DNA of 64,000 nt from Massospora cicadina (Eukaryota > Entomophthoromycota > Entomophthoromycetes > Entomophthorales > Entomophthoraceae). The notes under the pieces were generated by a model. It was not told the DNA's origin and did not search any database. It saw only the letters and a program-made list of their open reading frames with translations. The stretch spans positions 186,001 through 250,000 of the forward strand of contig JAKSZP010006602.1 of NCBI GenBank assembly GCA_022478985.1. The letters are read 5' to 3'. Shown here piece after piece: positions 1-12,105 of this stretch (positions are counted from its first letter, which is position 1; every line of letters starts with the position of its first letter). The position numbers and the translations under genes were made by a program.

Positions 1-15
1 TGTTCTGCCTTTAAA

Positions 16-2822
16 GTGGACACAGTACGCCAGGCTTGCCACCTTTCCTCCCGATGCTCACAATCCACCTCGGTGGTCATCTCGCATGCTCTGACAGAGT
101 TGGCCCACCTGGATTCCAATATCCCAGTCACGGGCTACAGCCCTGCTTGGGGTCGCAAGTGGGTGGAAGTAGCCGCCCACTTTACCGCTCTTGAGCGGCA
201 ACACAAGCATCAGGTTTGTGTTCAGTACTGAGCTAAACACATCACAGTGGGTGACATGTGCTCCGCTTACTTTTTCAAAAATTCTTTGCACCACACCAGA
301 GCTTGGCCTGCACACAGGTGCGAAGGCCAGACAATTCCGTAGTGGATATGCCAGCTGAAGTGGCAATTGAGATACAAAACCATTACTCAAATTGTACCAA
401 TCTGACCCAATTCCGCCAGCCAAAATGGCGAATTTTCTCGATAGTGCACACATCTGCACTGTTTCCCGTTTCCTGGGGTTGATGAATCTGATTACTCTGG
501 AAGAACTCTGGTCCGCCATCCGTGGTTCACACTATAGGAAATGCCCAGGCCCTGATGGCATTCCTTATGAGTTCTATAAGAAGTATTTCAAGTATCTATC
601 CACACTGTTGCTTGCCTCTCTTAACCAGTGCCTTTTGGAAACGCGCCTCCTACTCGGAGGGCAAGAGGCCTACACCATTATGCTATTAAAAAAGGGATAA
701 GCTAGACTTGGCCAACTGGCGCCCCATTTCTCTAACCAATACTGATACAAAAAAATTTTCTAAATTCATGGCTAATCGTCTTAGGACTGTTGCCTCTGCT
801 ATCATCTCCCCAGAACAATTCAGTTTAATACCTAGAAGGTTGATTTGGGACAACGTGCACACGGTGGCAAACGCCTGTCAGTCCACGGCCTCTGGCGCAC
901 TAAAATTTTTAGACCAACAGAAAGCCTATGATAGAGCTAACTGGGATTACCTCAGAGCCTGCCTCCACCAATTCCGCCTACCCCCTCATTTCATCAATTG
1001 GGTGATGCTGCTGACAGAATCTGCCACGATGTCTGTGCGTGGCCCTGGCTTTCTCACGGATGTAGTCCTCCCTCAAAGGGGCCTACGCCAAGGGGACCCC
1101 CTTAGCCCACTCTTATATATAACTTCAGCCTTAACCCACTTCTTTGAAACGTGAATGCCTGCTTACTGGGGTCCACGTGCAAGACTAAGCCCCAGTCAAA
1201 ATGTTGGCATTTGCTGATGACTGTGTGGTTGGGGTGTCTAACAATCATGCTGCTCGCGCGCTTGAAGCTCTTATCCAGGTTTACTTCAGGGTAAGTAATG
1301 CTGCACTCAACGCCTCCAAAACTGAAATCATTCTCCTTAGTTGATATCAAGCCGCTGGGCCTCAGCGCCCTGTTTCAATCCACCCAATCTGCTAGCGCAC
1401 GCGCTGGCTTACCATGCCCAACCCACACCGCCCCACTTATGCTCCCCTTTGTGCCAAGCCCCACCATTGGGCCAGTCCGCGGTTTGGGGTGTGTTTGAAG
1501 GCAGTCGGGTATGCCTCAACTGTGATGGAAAACCATGTTCTGGACAAAGTGATGAATTGCATCACATCCCTAAGAGCCCACCCTACTTCCCTTACCGGCA
1601 GGGTTGTACTAGCCAACTCTATGCTCCTCCAAAGTTTGGTTTGGGGCCCACGCCATCGCTTTCTCCTCAACTTTTTCAAAACACTGTATGCCCTTCTGCA
1701 AGGGTGGCTTTGGTCAGGCCGCCGATAGGCAGTGCAATTAGAGGTCATGTTTGGCCCTCACCATAGTGGAGGCATGAACCTGCTCAACTTTGAGCCTCAT
1801 GCTGCCAAGATCCTGGGCGCCTAAATCGCTGCTGTTACCAACCCTATAATTTCAGCCCAACACTGGTCCCGCGCAGCCCACTCCAACTTCTCCCACGCCT
1901 GGCCTTACCAACCTGTCCCCCCCACACTCTTTGTTTAATATCTGGCTTCCCATCCTTCAGCCGCAGGTCCCCATGGGACTGCACCCCACTTCAAACAGAT
2001 CATCCTCTCCATGCGGAGCGCTGAGTGGAGGATTTGTATTTGTGGGCACACAGCCCAGAGGGGGCTCCCCTCTCCTTGGTTTACACAGGAGGTACAGGGA
2101 CTACCCATTCTGAACGGTTTGATACCCACGAGGCCCCTTACCTTGTCCAGGGTGGACAACCTGGACATGATGGACATCCCCTATTCCCTTGATACCCAGA
2201 AAACCATTTGGATGTACGCCCACCACCCTCTTCTGCAGCAGCATGTTCATCCCCATGTGTGGCGCTGATTGAGGTGGGTGCACCAACTGCTGAGCGCTCT
2301 AACGCTTTACACTCATCCTGTGTCATGTGTGGCCAGTACAGATGCTGTTTCACCACCTGGAAAAGTGCCCTCCATCTAAAGCGATATGGCGTGAGAGCAA
2401 CGTCTGCTTTGCCAGGATCAGGCACAGCCTTCAGTTTGTCTAAGGATATGTTTGCTTTATCAATGGCCTCCCCTCTTACACCCTCCCTCTGTGCTTTAGT
2501 GGTCACAATCGCCATGTGGACTATCCACTGGATTGTCTTGAATTCCATCTCAGGCTCCACCCCAACCCTCCAAGAAGCTGTCTGTGGTTCTGTTCACACT
2601 TAGTGGACCACTTTCAAGCGTGGATGTTTGGATACCTCCCACCACATCGATACCAGTTGGTCTCCTCCTGGTTCCCAGTTTGGTTCATCAAATCTGACCC
2701 CTTCCTCCACATGTGCTCAATTGTGGCGCCTGCCCCTATACACGTACCCCCTCCCAGTAGTGGCGTTCCCACTGGCAACAGGGGACAGAATTAGCTTATC
2801 TGGGGTGCCCTCCTCTAGCTGA
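16..2822 (+). pseudogene. LINE-A ORF2 remnant (reverse transcriptase and C-terminal region)
   Basis: This is the C-terminal two thirds of a LINE ORF2 protein, which would nick target DNA and copy the element RNA there. Visible RT blocks are CPGPDGIPYEFYKKYF (near 541-590), NWRPISLTNTD (near 714), FLDQQKAYDRANW (near 908), GLRQGDPLSPLLY (near 1080) and the catalytic FADD at 1210-1221. L1-clade RTs carry the same NWRPISL and FADD blocks. The reading frame is broken near 225, 350, 700 and 1130-1200 and several times after the RT, so no functional protein can be made. The zinc-finger region near 2290-2370 is recognisable by comparison with LINE-D and LINE-E. Confidence 0.9.
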
Positions 2823-2882
2823 AGTTTCGTTTTCTTTAATGTCTTATTGGAAGTGTCCATCCCCTGATAAGCCTTCCCGCAA

Positions 2883-2900
2883 TAAATTTAAATTTAAATT
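2883..2900 (+). repeat. LINE-A 3' tail, short TAAATTT repeats
   Basis: The 3' end is AATAAATTTAAATTTAAATT. The same type of AT-repeat tail ends LINE-D (39175-39195) and LINE-C (complement of 4816-4841), so it is the family's 3' terminus in place of a poly(A) tract. Confidence 0.8.
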
Positions 2901-4799
2901 ATGATTATTATTAGAGAATTATTTTAGGTCACCCATGTTGGGTGATAATTATGTTATTATAGGAATGGGGTGGTAACTTTTTCCAAAGCAGAGGGTATGG
3001 ATATAGCTTCAATCCACTTTGTTAATTAATCAACAGCCAGAATGAGGAGCCTATGGCCAATAGATGCTTGAAAAACTGGTCCCACAACTTCAATATTTTA
3101 CTGTACGAAAGGGTTCACAGGGTGGAACCACTAAGATGTAGTTAGGTATTGAATCCAGCCTGACTTTTACATACCAGACAGGACTCTATTACACTTGAAT
3201 TGAGAAGAGCAACCCTTCCCAGTACCATTGGGTCTTAAGCCACTGGTGTTTTTATTCCTCCGTGGCTGACTTGCAGATGTCTCTCTAGTAAAACATCTTT
3301 ACAAGCTGAAGGTTGAATGTAGGGTAACCATTTTTGTGACATGAGTCTTTACAGATTACTGTTTTTATCCCGGATATTAGCTGATCTTTTTGGTAATTTT
3401 TTTAATCGCCAGGTCTCATTTTTCCATAAATGAGTTGAGTTAAAGAATCATAGATTCATTCTTCCTTAGGGTTGGTTAAGGTAAATATGGAAACCTAGAT
3501 AAACAATCTGCATTTTGATGTATGGGCCTGAATGTTAGATAGTGGAAAAATCATAATTTGAAGTTTTAAAAGCCCATTGACTAATCTCACAACAAGATCA
3601 TTCATCTGTTGAAGCCATTACAACAAAGCATGGTCAGAAGTTATGATAAAATGGTTCCCATATAAATAAGGTCAGAAACGCTTGATAGCCAATAATACTG
3701 CCAAACACGCCCGCTCTGTAACACTATAGTTGCGTTAAGCTTTTGACAGGTTTTTCCTATACTAAAAAATGGGATGATCCACCTATTTTTCTTCATACTG
3801 GGATAATATGGATCCTATAGTTATAATGATAGCATCAGTGAATAGAAAAAATGGGTTTGTCATATTAGGATGCATAAGTACAGGAGAGTGGGAGAGAGCT
3901 ACGCACAATAGGTTGAAGGCTTGTTGTTGATCCTCTTTCCACTGTAAGGGTATTTCTTTCTTCAAAAGATAAACCAAATGCTCAGAGGTGACGGCAAATT
4001 GCAGAATAAATTGACAATGATATCCCACCATCCCTAAAAAGACCTATGCATCACATAAAGATTTAGGGGGAGAACATTTTAGAAAATGGCTATAACTTTT
4101 TCATCCATCAGGATATCTCAGTCTTACTTACCTTATGGCCTAAAAATCCAATTTCACTTTATAAAGGAATATTTGGGCAGCTTTAGACTTAGAGAAGCTT
4201 GATGTAATCACTTAAAACCCTCCTTTAGATGTGCCAGGTGATCGGTAAAAGTTTGCAAATGAACAGTTATATCACCAAGATTGACTAACACACAAGAGCG
4301 TTTCAAATATCCTATCAAAACGTCCATGGCTTTAGAAGGTGGCAGGGGCGTTGCATATCCTTGCGCATTCTAGTAGACTTAAATAATCCTTCACTAGAAA
4401 TAAGGGCACATTTTTGCGGTCTTCAGGGGATAAATTGATTTTACAATACCCTCTGGCGAGATCCATTTCTTAAAAAATAATGGGACCCTGACATTAAGCG
4501 TATGTAATCATCTATATAAGGTGATGGATAACTATCTTTTTTGCAATGGAATTTAGTTGGTGAAAATCTATAAAAACTCAAAGCCCATTGTCTTTTTTAT
4601 TACTTAATTAATGTGGAGAAGCCCATGGGCTTTTGGATGGCACAAGTAGCCCAGATCATAACATTTATTTTAGCTCTATAACTAGTTGAGCTTCCTCAAC
4701 TTCATGTTTTCACTAGGCTAAATATTTGATTGGGGATGATACTCAGTTTTGACTTGGTGAAATACTCTCAATATATTCTGGTAATCACCTGGTCCTGAT
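2901..4799 (-). pseudogene. Gyp1 pol fragment: RT, RNase H and start of integrase
   Basis: Read on the minus strand this is a strongly decayed Ty3/gypsy polyprotein. The most readable stretch, complement of 3783-4031, covers the end of the RT (MVGYHCQFI...) and the RNase H start (NPFFLFTDA). The RT catalytic loop survives only as VLVNLGD near 4285, so one of the two metal-binding aspartates is lost. An integrase block ending in LTKWIEAIS lies near 3000-3070. LINE-A interrupts the integrase on the left and LINE-C the region before the RT on the right; the rest of Gyp1 continues at 17785. Many stops and frameshifts mark it as old. Confidence 0.75.
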
Positions 4800-4815
4800 G
4801 AGAAGATATCATTAT
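4800..4815. repeat. LINE-C target-site duplication, left copy
   Basis: GAGAAGATATCATTAT occurs here and again at 17769-17784, exactly at the two ends of LINE-C. A perfect 16-bp repeat is a normal TSD length for a LINE. In Gyp1 reading it encodes part of KYNDIFS, the conserved block just before the RT. Confidence 0.92.
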
Positions 4816-4859
4816 TTTAAATTTTAAATTTTAAATTTATTACGTGGGAGGCTGACCAA

Positions 4860-6163
4860 GGGACAGACGCTTCTGAAAAGACACAAAGAAAACGAAACTT
4901 CAGCGAGAGGAGGGCACCCCAGAGAAGCTTATGCTATCTCCTGTTGACAGCGGGAACGCAAAGATAGGGATGGGGCACGTGTGCAGGGGCATGTGCCATT
5001 ATTGAGTATGTATTAAGGAAGGGGTCTGAGATAATGAACCATATTGGGAACTAGGATGAGACCAACTGGCGACGTTGTGGTGGGAGTTAACCAAACATCC
5101 CCACTTGAAAGTGGTCCACTAAGTCTGACTGGAACTGGCGTACAGCTTCTTGGAGGGTGGGGGTGGAGCCTGATATAGCATCCAAAACAAATGTGTGGAT
5201 AGTCCACATAGCGATTGTGACCACCAAGGCATGGAGGGAGGGCGGAAGAGGAAAGGCCATGTATAAAGCAAACATGTCCTTAGACAGGCTGAAGGGCTGT
5301 GCCTGATCCTGGCGAAGCAGACGTTGCACCTCATGCCATTTTTGCTTTAGATGGAGGGCACTTTTCCAGGCGGTGAACCAGCGTTATGTACTGGCCACAT
5401 ATGACATAGGAAGAATGAAAAGCGTTAAAGCGTTTGGCAGTATGGTATAACCATCTCAAGCAGCTCCACACATGGGGATGAACATGCTGCTGTAGAAGAG
5501 GGTGGTGGACATACTTCCAAATGGTTTTATGGGTATCAAAGCAGTAGCGGATGTCCAACATGTCCAGGTAGACCACCCTGACATAGTAGGGGAGCGCACG
5601 GGTATTACTCTGTTCAGAATGGGAAGACCTTGTACCTCCTGGGTGAACTGAGGAGAGGGACGCCCCCTCTGAGCGGTGTGCCCACAGATGCGATTTCTCC
5701 ACTCAGCGCTCTGCATGGAGAGGAGGATCCTTTTGAAGTGGGGCGACGTCCCATGTGGGCCCGCAGTAGAAAGATGTGAGGCCAGGTAATTTAACAGAGA
5801 GTGGGGGTGGGAAGGATTGGAGAGGCCCAGGGCGCGGGAGAAGTTGGAGCAGGCCGCGTGGGACCAGTGCTGGGCTGAGATTGTAAGGTTAGTAATGACA
5901 GCGATCCAGGTGCCAAGGATTTTGGCTGCATGGGCCTCAAAGTTGAAGGCCCATACCACCACTATGGCGAGGGCCAAACATGACATCCAGGCTCACTGGC
6001 AGTGGGCAGCCCAACCAAAGCCACTCTTGCAGAAGAGCGTATTGTGACTTGAAGAAAATACAGGAAGAAAGTGATGGTGTGGGCCCCAAACCAAACTTTA
6101 ATGAGGAGCATAGAGTTGGCTAGTACTACCCTGCTTGTAATGGAGGTCTTATGGGCTCTAAGG
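4860..6163 (-). pseudogene. LINE-C ORF2, C-terminal part
   Basis: This is the part of LINE-C ORF2 downstream of the Gyp2 insertion. It corresponds to LINE-D residues after the RT and includes the region homologous to the C-terminal finger near 5360-5400 and the motif before the end (DHFQVGMFGYL-like, near 5100). It is broken into several short frames. LINE-D keeps the same region open as a single frame at 37719-39053, which is how this part was recognised. No activity is expected. Confidence 0.85.
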
Positions 6164-6168
6164 GAGGC
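6164..6168. repeat. Gyp2 target-site duplication, left copy
   Basis: GAGGC precedes the 5' LTR; GAAGC follows the 3' LTR at 15313-15317. Four of five bases match, and the LINE family consensus has GAGGC (complement GCCTC) at this spot in LINE-D and LINE-E, so one point change on the right copy explains the mismatch. Confidence 0.8.
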
Positions 6169-7304
6169 TGTTGGGATTTTTGCCATATTCCCAGCCTGCT
6201 AGACTACCTAGTATCGCTAGGGGAAAATTCCTTAAGGCGAAGTGAATCAGAAATTGGTTGGCCCGTGTTTTGGAGGAACTATGTTTGGGGGATTTTGGGA
6301 TATTCACCTAGTTGTATCCATTGGGGATCAATCCAGATGAATACCTAAGATCGCATTGGGTGGAGTGGCTGACAAAATAGGGGCATCTGATAGTGATTAA
6401 CTATCAGTTGTACCGATTGGGATCATTCAGATTTCATCACTGACTGATTGGGAATAAATAGTGAGTTGTGAGGCGAGTGATGCCACCTGAAACTAGTGAA
6501 TCGATTGGTTGGTGAAGTGACCTGCCATTATGGGCAATAAGTCCCATTATCTAAGCAGGTCGCTAGCCAATTATGGTTGGTTTGCTTAGATCGAGAGGAA
6601 AACATTAGGGACACATTTTCTGACTCTTTCTGTTTGAGGTCTCGAGGATGTCCAATGATAGAATCCTAGCTAGGATGGGGAAGACCATCGCTGCCAATAT
6701 GAGGATGGGTAATTCAATTACAACGACTGCCATCTCATTGAAGAGGTGTCAACTGAGGGTAAACAGCCACATCCCATACTATATAATTCCCTAGGATTCA
6801 CTATATTAAACATCATTATTATCTACAAAAGTATTATACTTTACAGTAATATTATCAATTTGGTGTATAGTTAGACTATCAGCTTCTATTGTGTTGTTCT
6901 ATCCCAAGGATATTATTGCAGAAGGCAATAATTGGAAGACTCTCAGAGAGAAGAGCAAAGATCCAAGTGGGGAACTAGAGATGAAGGAACCACAATCAGG
7001 GATAGCTGCCGACTGTGTGTTGGGCTGAGAGAGACTGTCACCGGGGTATCTTAATGAAGATCAGGTGGACAAGAATTTAGGGAACAAATCCCTTAGAGTA
7101 CAACTTCAAGAGTATTTAATCAGAAATACTGGCTGAGCGTTGGGACAAATAATAGTTCAATATCAACTACGGATAATAGTCCCCATACTATTATCAATTA
7201 ATACATTCTATACAACGTGATGAAGTGCATGAGGAAATTAAACCTGTGCAGTAAAAAGGTTACCAGGTTGATGGCTGATAATCAATCCTAAGTAAATTTT
7301 TACA
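6169..7304 (+). repeat. Gyp2 5' LTR
   Basis: About 1136 bp, starting TGTTGGGATTTTTG and ending AAATTTTTACA. It aligns along its whole length with 14180-15312, with scattered substitutions and short indels, so the insertion is not recent. It would hold the promoter and the RNA start site. Confidence 0.93.
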
Positions 7305-7307
7305 AGT

Positions 7308-7324
7308 TGGTGCTCACTACAGGG
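7308..7324 (+). other. Gyp2 primer-binding site
   Basis: TGGTGCTCACTACAGGG lies three bases after the 5' LTR end. TGG is the complement of a tRNA CCA end. Gyp6 has the identical 17 bases after its own 5' LTR (44261-44277). The tRNA implied would end in GAGCACCA; I could not name it. Confidence 0.85.
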
Positions 7325-7349
7325 TTAGTTGAGTAAAGAATCTATTATA

Positions 7350-8613
7350 ATGTCATATAAAGAAGAAATGCGCAAGCTGTGAACTGAGATCGCCACTGTG
7401 AATCAGAATGCCTTAAACTCAGCAGATCATCGGGAGTTCGCGGCCTTGGAAGAATGAGTTGCCAAGGTGAAGGAAGGAGTAGATAATGTAGCCAGCTTCA
7501 AGAACAATTACTTGGCAAATTAAAATCGTTGAACAAGAAAGAAGGGGACCTCATTTGGGAGGTCCTATTTCTGAAAACGGAGCGAGAAGCGGATTTGTTC
7601 ATTTAAGAAGGTTCAGTGCAGATATTGAGAAATTTGTTCAAAAAGCGGAGGAACTGAAAGCTCACAGATGTGCTTGTGAGCCTGATATGGCTAGTGATGC
7701 TGAAGAGGAAGTCCTCACATGATACTTGGAAAGTCAAATACCCCAAGAAATATGCCACCTGCCTTTAGTGCCATTTTGGAGATGACGCCCAAAGTCACTC
7801 CACAAGTTAGCCGAGTAGCTGAACCAAGAGAATTGGCCCAAAATGACTTGGAGGAATTTAGAGCAATGCCAAAATTGCCAACATTCCATCGGTATAACGC
7901 CACAGTGTTTTTCCAACTGTTCAACATGACTATGAATGGATATGGAAATCGTCAAAAGGCGTTGATGGTCATGAACTGCCTGGACACTGACTGTCAAAAC
8001 CTAGTGTTACCTCACCTGGAGGGGGACAGCTGGTCATATCCTAAGGCAAAGGCGGCCATAATGAAGGAGTTCAGGAGTCCTACCCACATGTCAAAATGCA
8101 AGAAAGAATTTATGGTAAATTCCATAAAGACAAGTCTCTTGCTAGCTTCGCGGATCAATACACCAGGAGTCACAGATCCTGGCTGGAGCAAAAGTATTGG
8201 AAGACTTTTATGCTAGAATCGCTTTGCAAGCAGCCCTTTGGCCCTATCACGATTTTTATCAAATGATGTCTTCCATGTTCACAATGGAGCTAACTACCTC
8301 GCAGATGGTAGACAACCTGAAGATTTTGAGAGCAACGTTTGATGCCCCAAATAGAAGCTTCAAGTCCAATCCAGTACAAAATCCAAATCCCATGAAGGGA
8401 AATGAAGGAGCAAAGGAGGCTACCAACCAAACCATGCTGGGAAATAACCTGAAGAATTCAGACGGTAAAGCAAGAAAGAAAAGATCTGCTATCAGTGTGG
8501 CAGGTAAGGACATTACGCCGTACACTACAAAAAAGCCAAAGGATAAGATTAACGTGGTCCATGCCAAGGAGACAGCAGCTGCCACAGATTCGGGAAAAGG
8601 GCCCGCTGCCTAG
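7350..8613 (+). pseudogene. Gyp2 gag remnant
   Basis: Gag would form the particle that packages element RNA. From the ATG at 7350 the translation begins MSYKEEMRKL, followed by a charged helical region with internal stops. The best-preserved part is 7719-8216, with LPTFHRYNATVFFQLF and the stretch YGNRQKALMVMNCLD, resembling the capsid-like core of gypsy Gags, and it is continued in another frame at 8197-8613. A zinc knuckle (CYQCGR.GHYAVH) can be read near 8489-8527 only after a frame change and contains a stop, with the last Cys replaced. Frame changes near 7700, 8200 and 8470 make it a pseudogene. Confidence 0.75.
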
Positions 8614-8818
8614 ACAAGGAACAGTCTAGTGCGGTGTATAAACCTGTTCCTCCTGATATCAGGAATGAAGAAATAGACATTAGCAATCTGTTTTTAAATG
8701 ATGAGCAGGATCAGCTATACCAAGATTTTTAAGAGGATGAAGATCTCGCCAGACTTGGAACTCAAGAGAATATGGGACAGCTATTCCAAACACCACCATT
8801 TCCTGTGGAGCGTATAGT

Positions 8819-11800
8819 GTGCTGTCACTACAATTTGGGTCATTGTTGGTATCTGCGCCAGCTATAGTTTCGGCGAACCAAAACTATGACATTCTTATCA
8901 GAATGGAGTTTCTATGGAAATATGGAGTTAAATATAACTTCAAGGATAATACGTTGACCATCCTGGGTCAGACGTTTTCTTGGTATACCAGAAGGATGAT
9001 GAAGATCCATTGAATCGGATAAACAACTTCATTAATCAGATATACAATGATGTCATTGTACCAATTTGATACTAATTATTTGGTAGGAAGCGATGTGAGA
9101 TGCCAGCGGAAATCCTAGAAAACTGGGGAATTCCACAAAGGATCAAGAAAGAGGAGACCATACCAGCCGGATTGCAGATAATAGTCAACACAGGGTTGAC
9201 TTTGAAGATTCCTGAGCTGTTGTATGATAAAGTTGGAAGCCCCTGAAAGAAGTCCAGAGTGGAGCCATGGGTGGCTCCCGGGATAATAATGCCAGACCAT
9301 GGAGAAATATGAGTTCTGCTGGCGAATTTGAGTGAAAAACTGATGAAGATTAAGAGGAATCAGATCATTACGTTTATTCATCTGATCCTGACAGCTGAAT
9401 TAGGAGACAATTCCACGATTTTGGGTCTCTCAATGAAATGGGATTACCGGTCAGGGTAGCCAAAAGTATCAAACTATTGGTTGATTGGGAGCAGCTCGCT
9501 GATCTGCTGGAATTCCAGCAGGAGGAGGTGTTCAAACTATTCAAGAAATATCGGGAAGTGTTCACTCAGGATGACCACAATTTGGGATGCGCATGAGACA
9601 TAATCCACAAGGTTGACACTGGGGAAAATCTACCAATAAGGATGAGACCAATCTGAAGATCAAAAGCCACCAAAGCGGTAGTGGAGGATGAGATCAGCAA
9701 ACTAGTGAAGCATGGGCTTCTAGTTCCATCATCAAGTCCCTGGGCGAGTCTGATTCTGATTGTGAAGTTGAAGGATGGATCTAATGGGTGGTGATTGACT
9801 ACCAGAGGCTGAACAAAATTACGAAGAAGGATTCATATCCCCTACTGAGGATCACCAATGTGCTAGATCATTTAGGAGAAGAGAAGTATTTCTCCACGAT
9901 GGATCTAATCTCAGGATACTGGCAGATCGACTTGCCAGAAGAAGACCAAGAAAAATGCATGATTATTACCACGCAGGGGTTATACCAGCTGACGAGGATG
10001 CCCCAGGGTCTTTACAATGCGCCTGCGACGTTCCAGAGGGCCATAGCTGCGATATTAAGCGACCTGAAGTTGTCGTGTGTCCTGGTATATCTGGACAATA
10101 TTAATGTTCAGTAGAACGTTTACTGATCACTTGCACCACTTGGAAGAAGTCTTTAAGAGACTGTCCGCGGCTAACCTGAAGATCAAGCCAAGGAAGTGCC
10201 ACTTTTTCAAGAAAGAGTTGGAATACCTGGGATTTGTGATCAACTTAAGTGGATTGCAGCTGCAAACCCAGAAGATACCAGCTATAGAGCGTATGGATGT
10301 ACCAAATAGTGTCCAAGACATCCAAGTCTTCCTTGGGATGGTTGGATACTATAGAAGATTTATTCATGACTTTGCCCAAATAGCCGAGCCTTTATTTCAT
10401 TTATTAAAGGATCTGAAAAAGGATTCTTATGGACTGAAGAGGCCCAGGACTCATTCTATGAGTCATGCCATTATTTGATAGATTCGTCGATTCTGAAATA
10501 TCCAAATTTTGATCAGGAGTTTATCATTCAAACTCATGCTTTGTTGATGGCAATCGGCGCCATACTGAGCCTAGTAGACAAACTTGGGGGCGAGCATCCG
10601 GTGGTATATGTGAGCCTGACATTCTCAGCTGCTGAGAGGAACTACACTGTGACTGATCAGGAATTCCTTGTGGTCATATATGAATGTAAGCAGTTCTGGG
10701 TGTACGTCCCTGGAACGCACTTTAAGGTGGTGATAGACCACTCTTCACTGCATTAGCTACACAATCTAAGAGAACTGGAAGGACGACTGGCCCAATGGGC
10801 ACTTAAGCTTCAAGATTACAATTATGAGATAGTCCACTGAGCAGGGGCTTATCACCAGAACGCGGATAGCTTATTGCAGTTACCAATGGTCCAGTTGTTA
10901 TACTTGTAGGTGGACGAGCTATACCAGAGAATGGTCGAAGGAAGAATTGGGGATGAGCCCCAAGAAATCCAAGGTGCGCTTCAAAAAGTGATGGAAAACA
11001 CCGAGACTATGGATGGACAAGTATTCAAGATGATCAACAGGAAGCGGCTATTATTCCCAAAACCATCAGAAAGAGCAGCAATAGTACAAGCAGCTCACAA
11101 GGTTGTCAGGCACGGAGGCCTGAGGAAAACTACTGACCATAATTTCCATTATTATTACTGGGAATAAATTAACTACAATGGCGTGGATCATCTGGCTTGT
11201 TGCGTGGAGTGCCAGCTGCACAAACCACACAAGAATACAACTGGGTACTGACTGGTCCGCCCTGGATTTGCCTGGCACATGGTGCCCATTGACATGATGA
11301 GACAACTGATGATGAGCACAGGGGGAGTCAAGTACATCATAGTTGCCATCGACCATCTGATGAGATGGGTCAAAATGAAAGCCCTAACCAGGTAGGTGCT
11401 ACCAGTACTGCGAGAAACATCCTGGATCAAGTGGTATACCAGCATGGATTTCCTCAAGTCCTATTGAGTGACAATGGGACCAACTTCACATCTCATGTGA
11501 TCCTGAGGTTAAATGATATAATGGGGATCTGAGGAGTCATGTCAGTACCATACCAGCCGAAGATGAATGGACTGGTAGAATGGGTCAATGGGATGCTGGA
11601 CGCAATGCTGAGGAAGCTAGTCGCAGGAAGAACTTCCATGTGTGGAAGGTACCTGAGTTCAGTGATGTTTGCCTACAACATTAATCATCATACAGCGACG
11701 GGAAAAATGCTTTTAAATTATTATATGCAAGAAAGGCCGCGTTTGCGCCAATTTTATATTTGGTAGTGGGACCTACGTTGAGTATAAGTACAGAGCAATA

Positions 11801-12105
11801 CTTGAACCAACTGATGAGTATCCTGATTGATATGCAATTGCAAGAATTTGCTTCAATCTTGAAGAAAAGGATATGAGCGAAATTGATGGATGACAAAAAC
11901 CAACCAGCATTAGAAGAATATCCAATAGGGGAAAGAGTTGCCTATCGCAATACGCATGGTTTTGGACGAAAAAACAAATTAGATGCATTGTGGTTGGGTC
12001 TGTTTGAAGTAATTGCCATGATGGCGACCGATACTTACTTCATCATGAATCTCTTGGATGGAAGAGTTGTAAATTGAGTCCACGCTAAGTATCTAAAGCA
12101 TTAGA
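8819..12105 (+). pseudogene. Gyp2 pol remnant: protease C-terminus, dUTPase-like, RT, RNase H, integrase
   Basis: Order on the plus strand: protease C-terminal half (QNYDILIRMEFLW, near 8880), with no DTG active site found upstream, so the protease lost its catalytic half; a dUTPase-like segment (about 9100-9410); RT (9640-10470), in which the catalytic motif reads YLDN at 10088-10099 instead of YLDD; RNase H (10475-10756); integrase (10910-12105) with HHCC-type residues near 11100-11220, LLSDNGTNF near 11461 and GLVEWVNG near 11569, ending HAKYLKH. Stops and frameshifts occur throughout, for example at 10112, 10757 and 11164. No chromodomain is seen after the integrase. Confidence 0.88.
9100..9410 (+). 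pseudogene. dUTPase-like domain in Gyp2 pol
   Basis: Between protease and RT the frame reads TIPAGLQIIVNTGLTLKIP, then APGIIMPDHGEI at about 9274-9309, then VLLANL and RNQIITFIHL. This follows the order of trimeric dUTPase motifs: the ...TG...P segment, the GVIDxDYxGE-type motif 3 and the following V.L.N strand. dUTPase removes dUTP, which limits uracil entry into cDNA. I see no C-terminal glycine-rich motif 5, and the frame has stops near 9247 and 9310. Activity is not expected; the family assignment is by motif order only. Confidence 0.65.

Larger units (their letters stand above)
1..2900 (+). mobile_element. LINE-A, L1-like non-LTR retrotransposon, 5' end outside window
   Basis: The copy begins inside ORF2, just downstream of the endonuclease domain, because the window starts there. 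It runs through the reverse transcriptase and the C-terminal region to the family's 3' end. It is collinear with LINE-D from about 36270 to 39190. It ends in a TAAATTT-type tail at 2883-2900, after which the sequence becomes the integrase region of a minus-strand gypsy element (Gyp1), so LINE-A appears to be inserted in Gyp1. The 5' junction and therefore the TSD are not visible. Confidence 0.9.
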
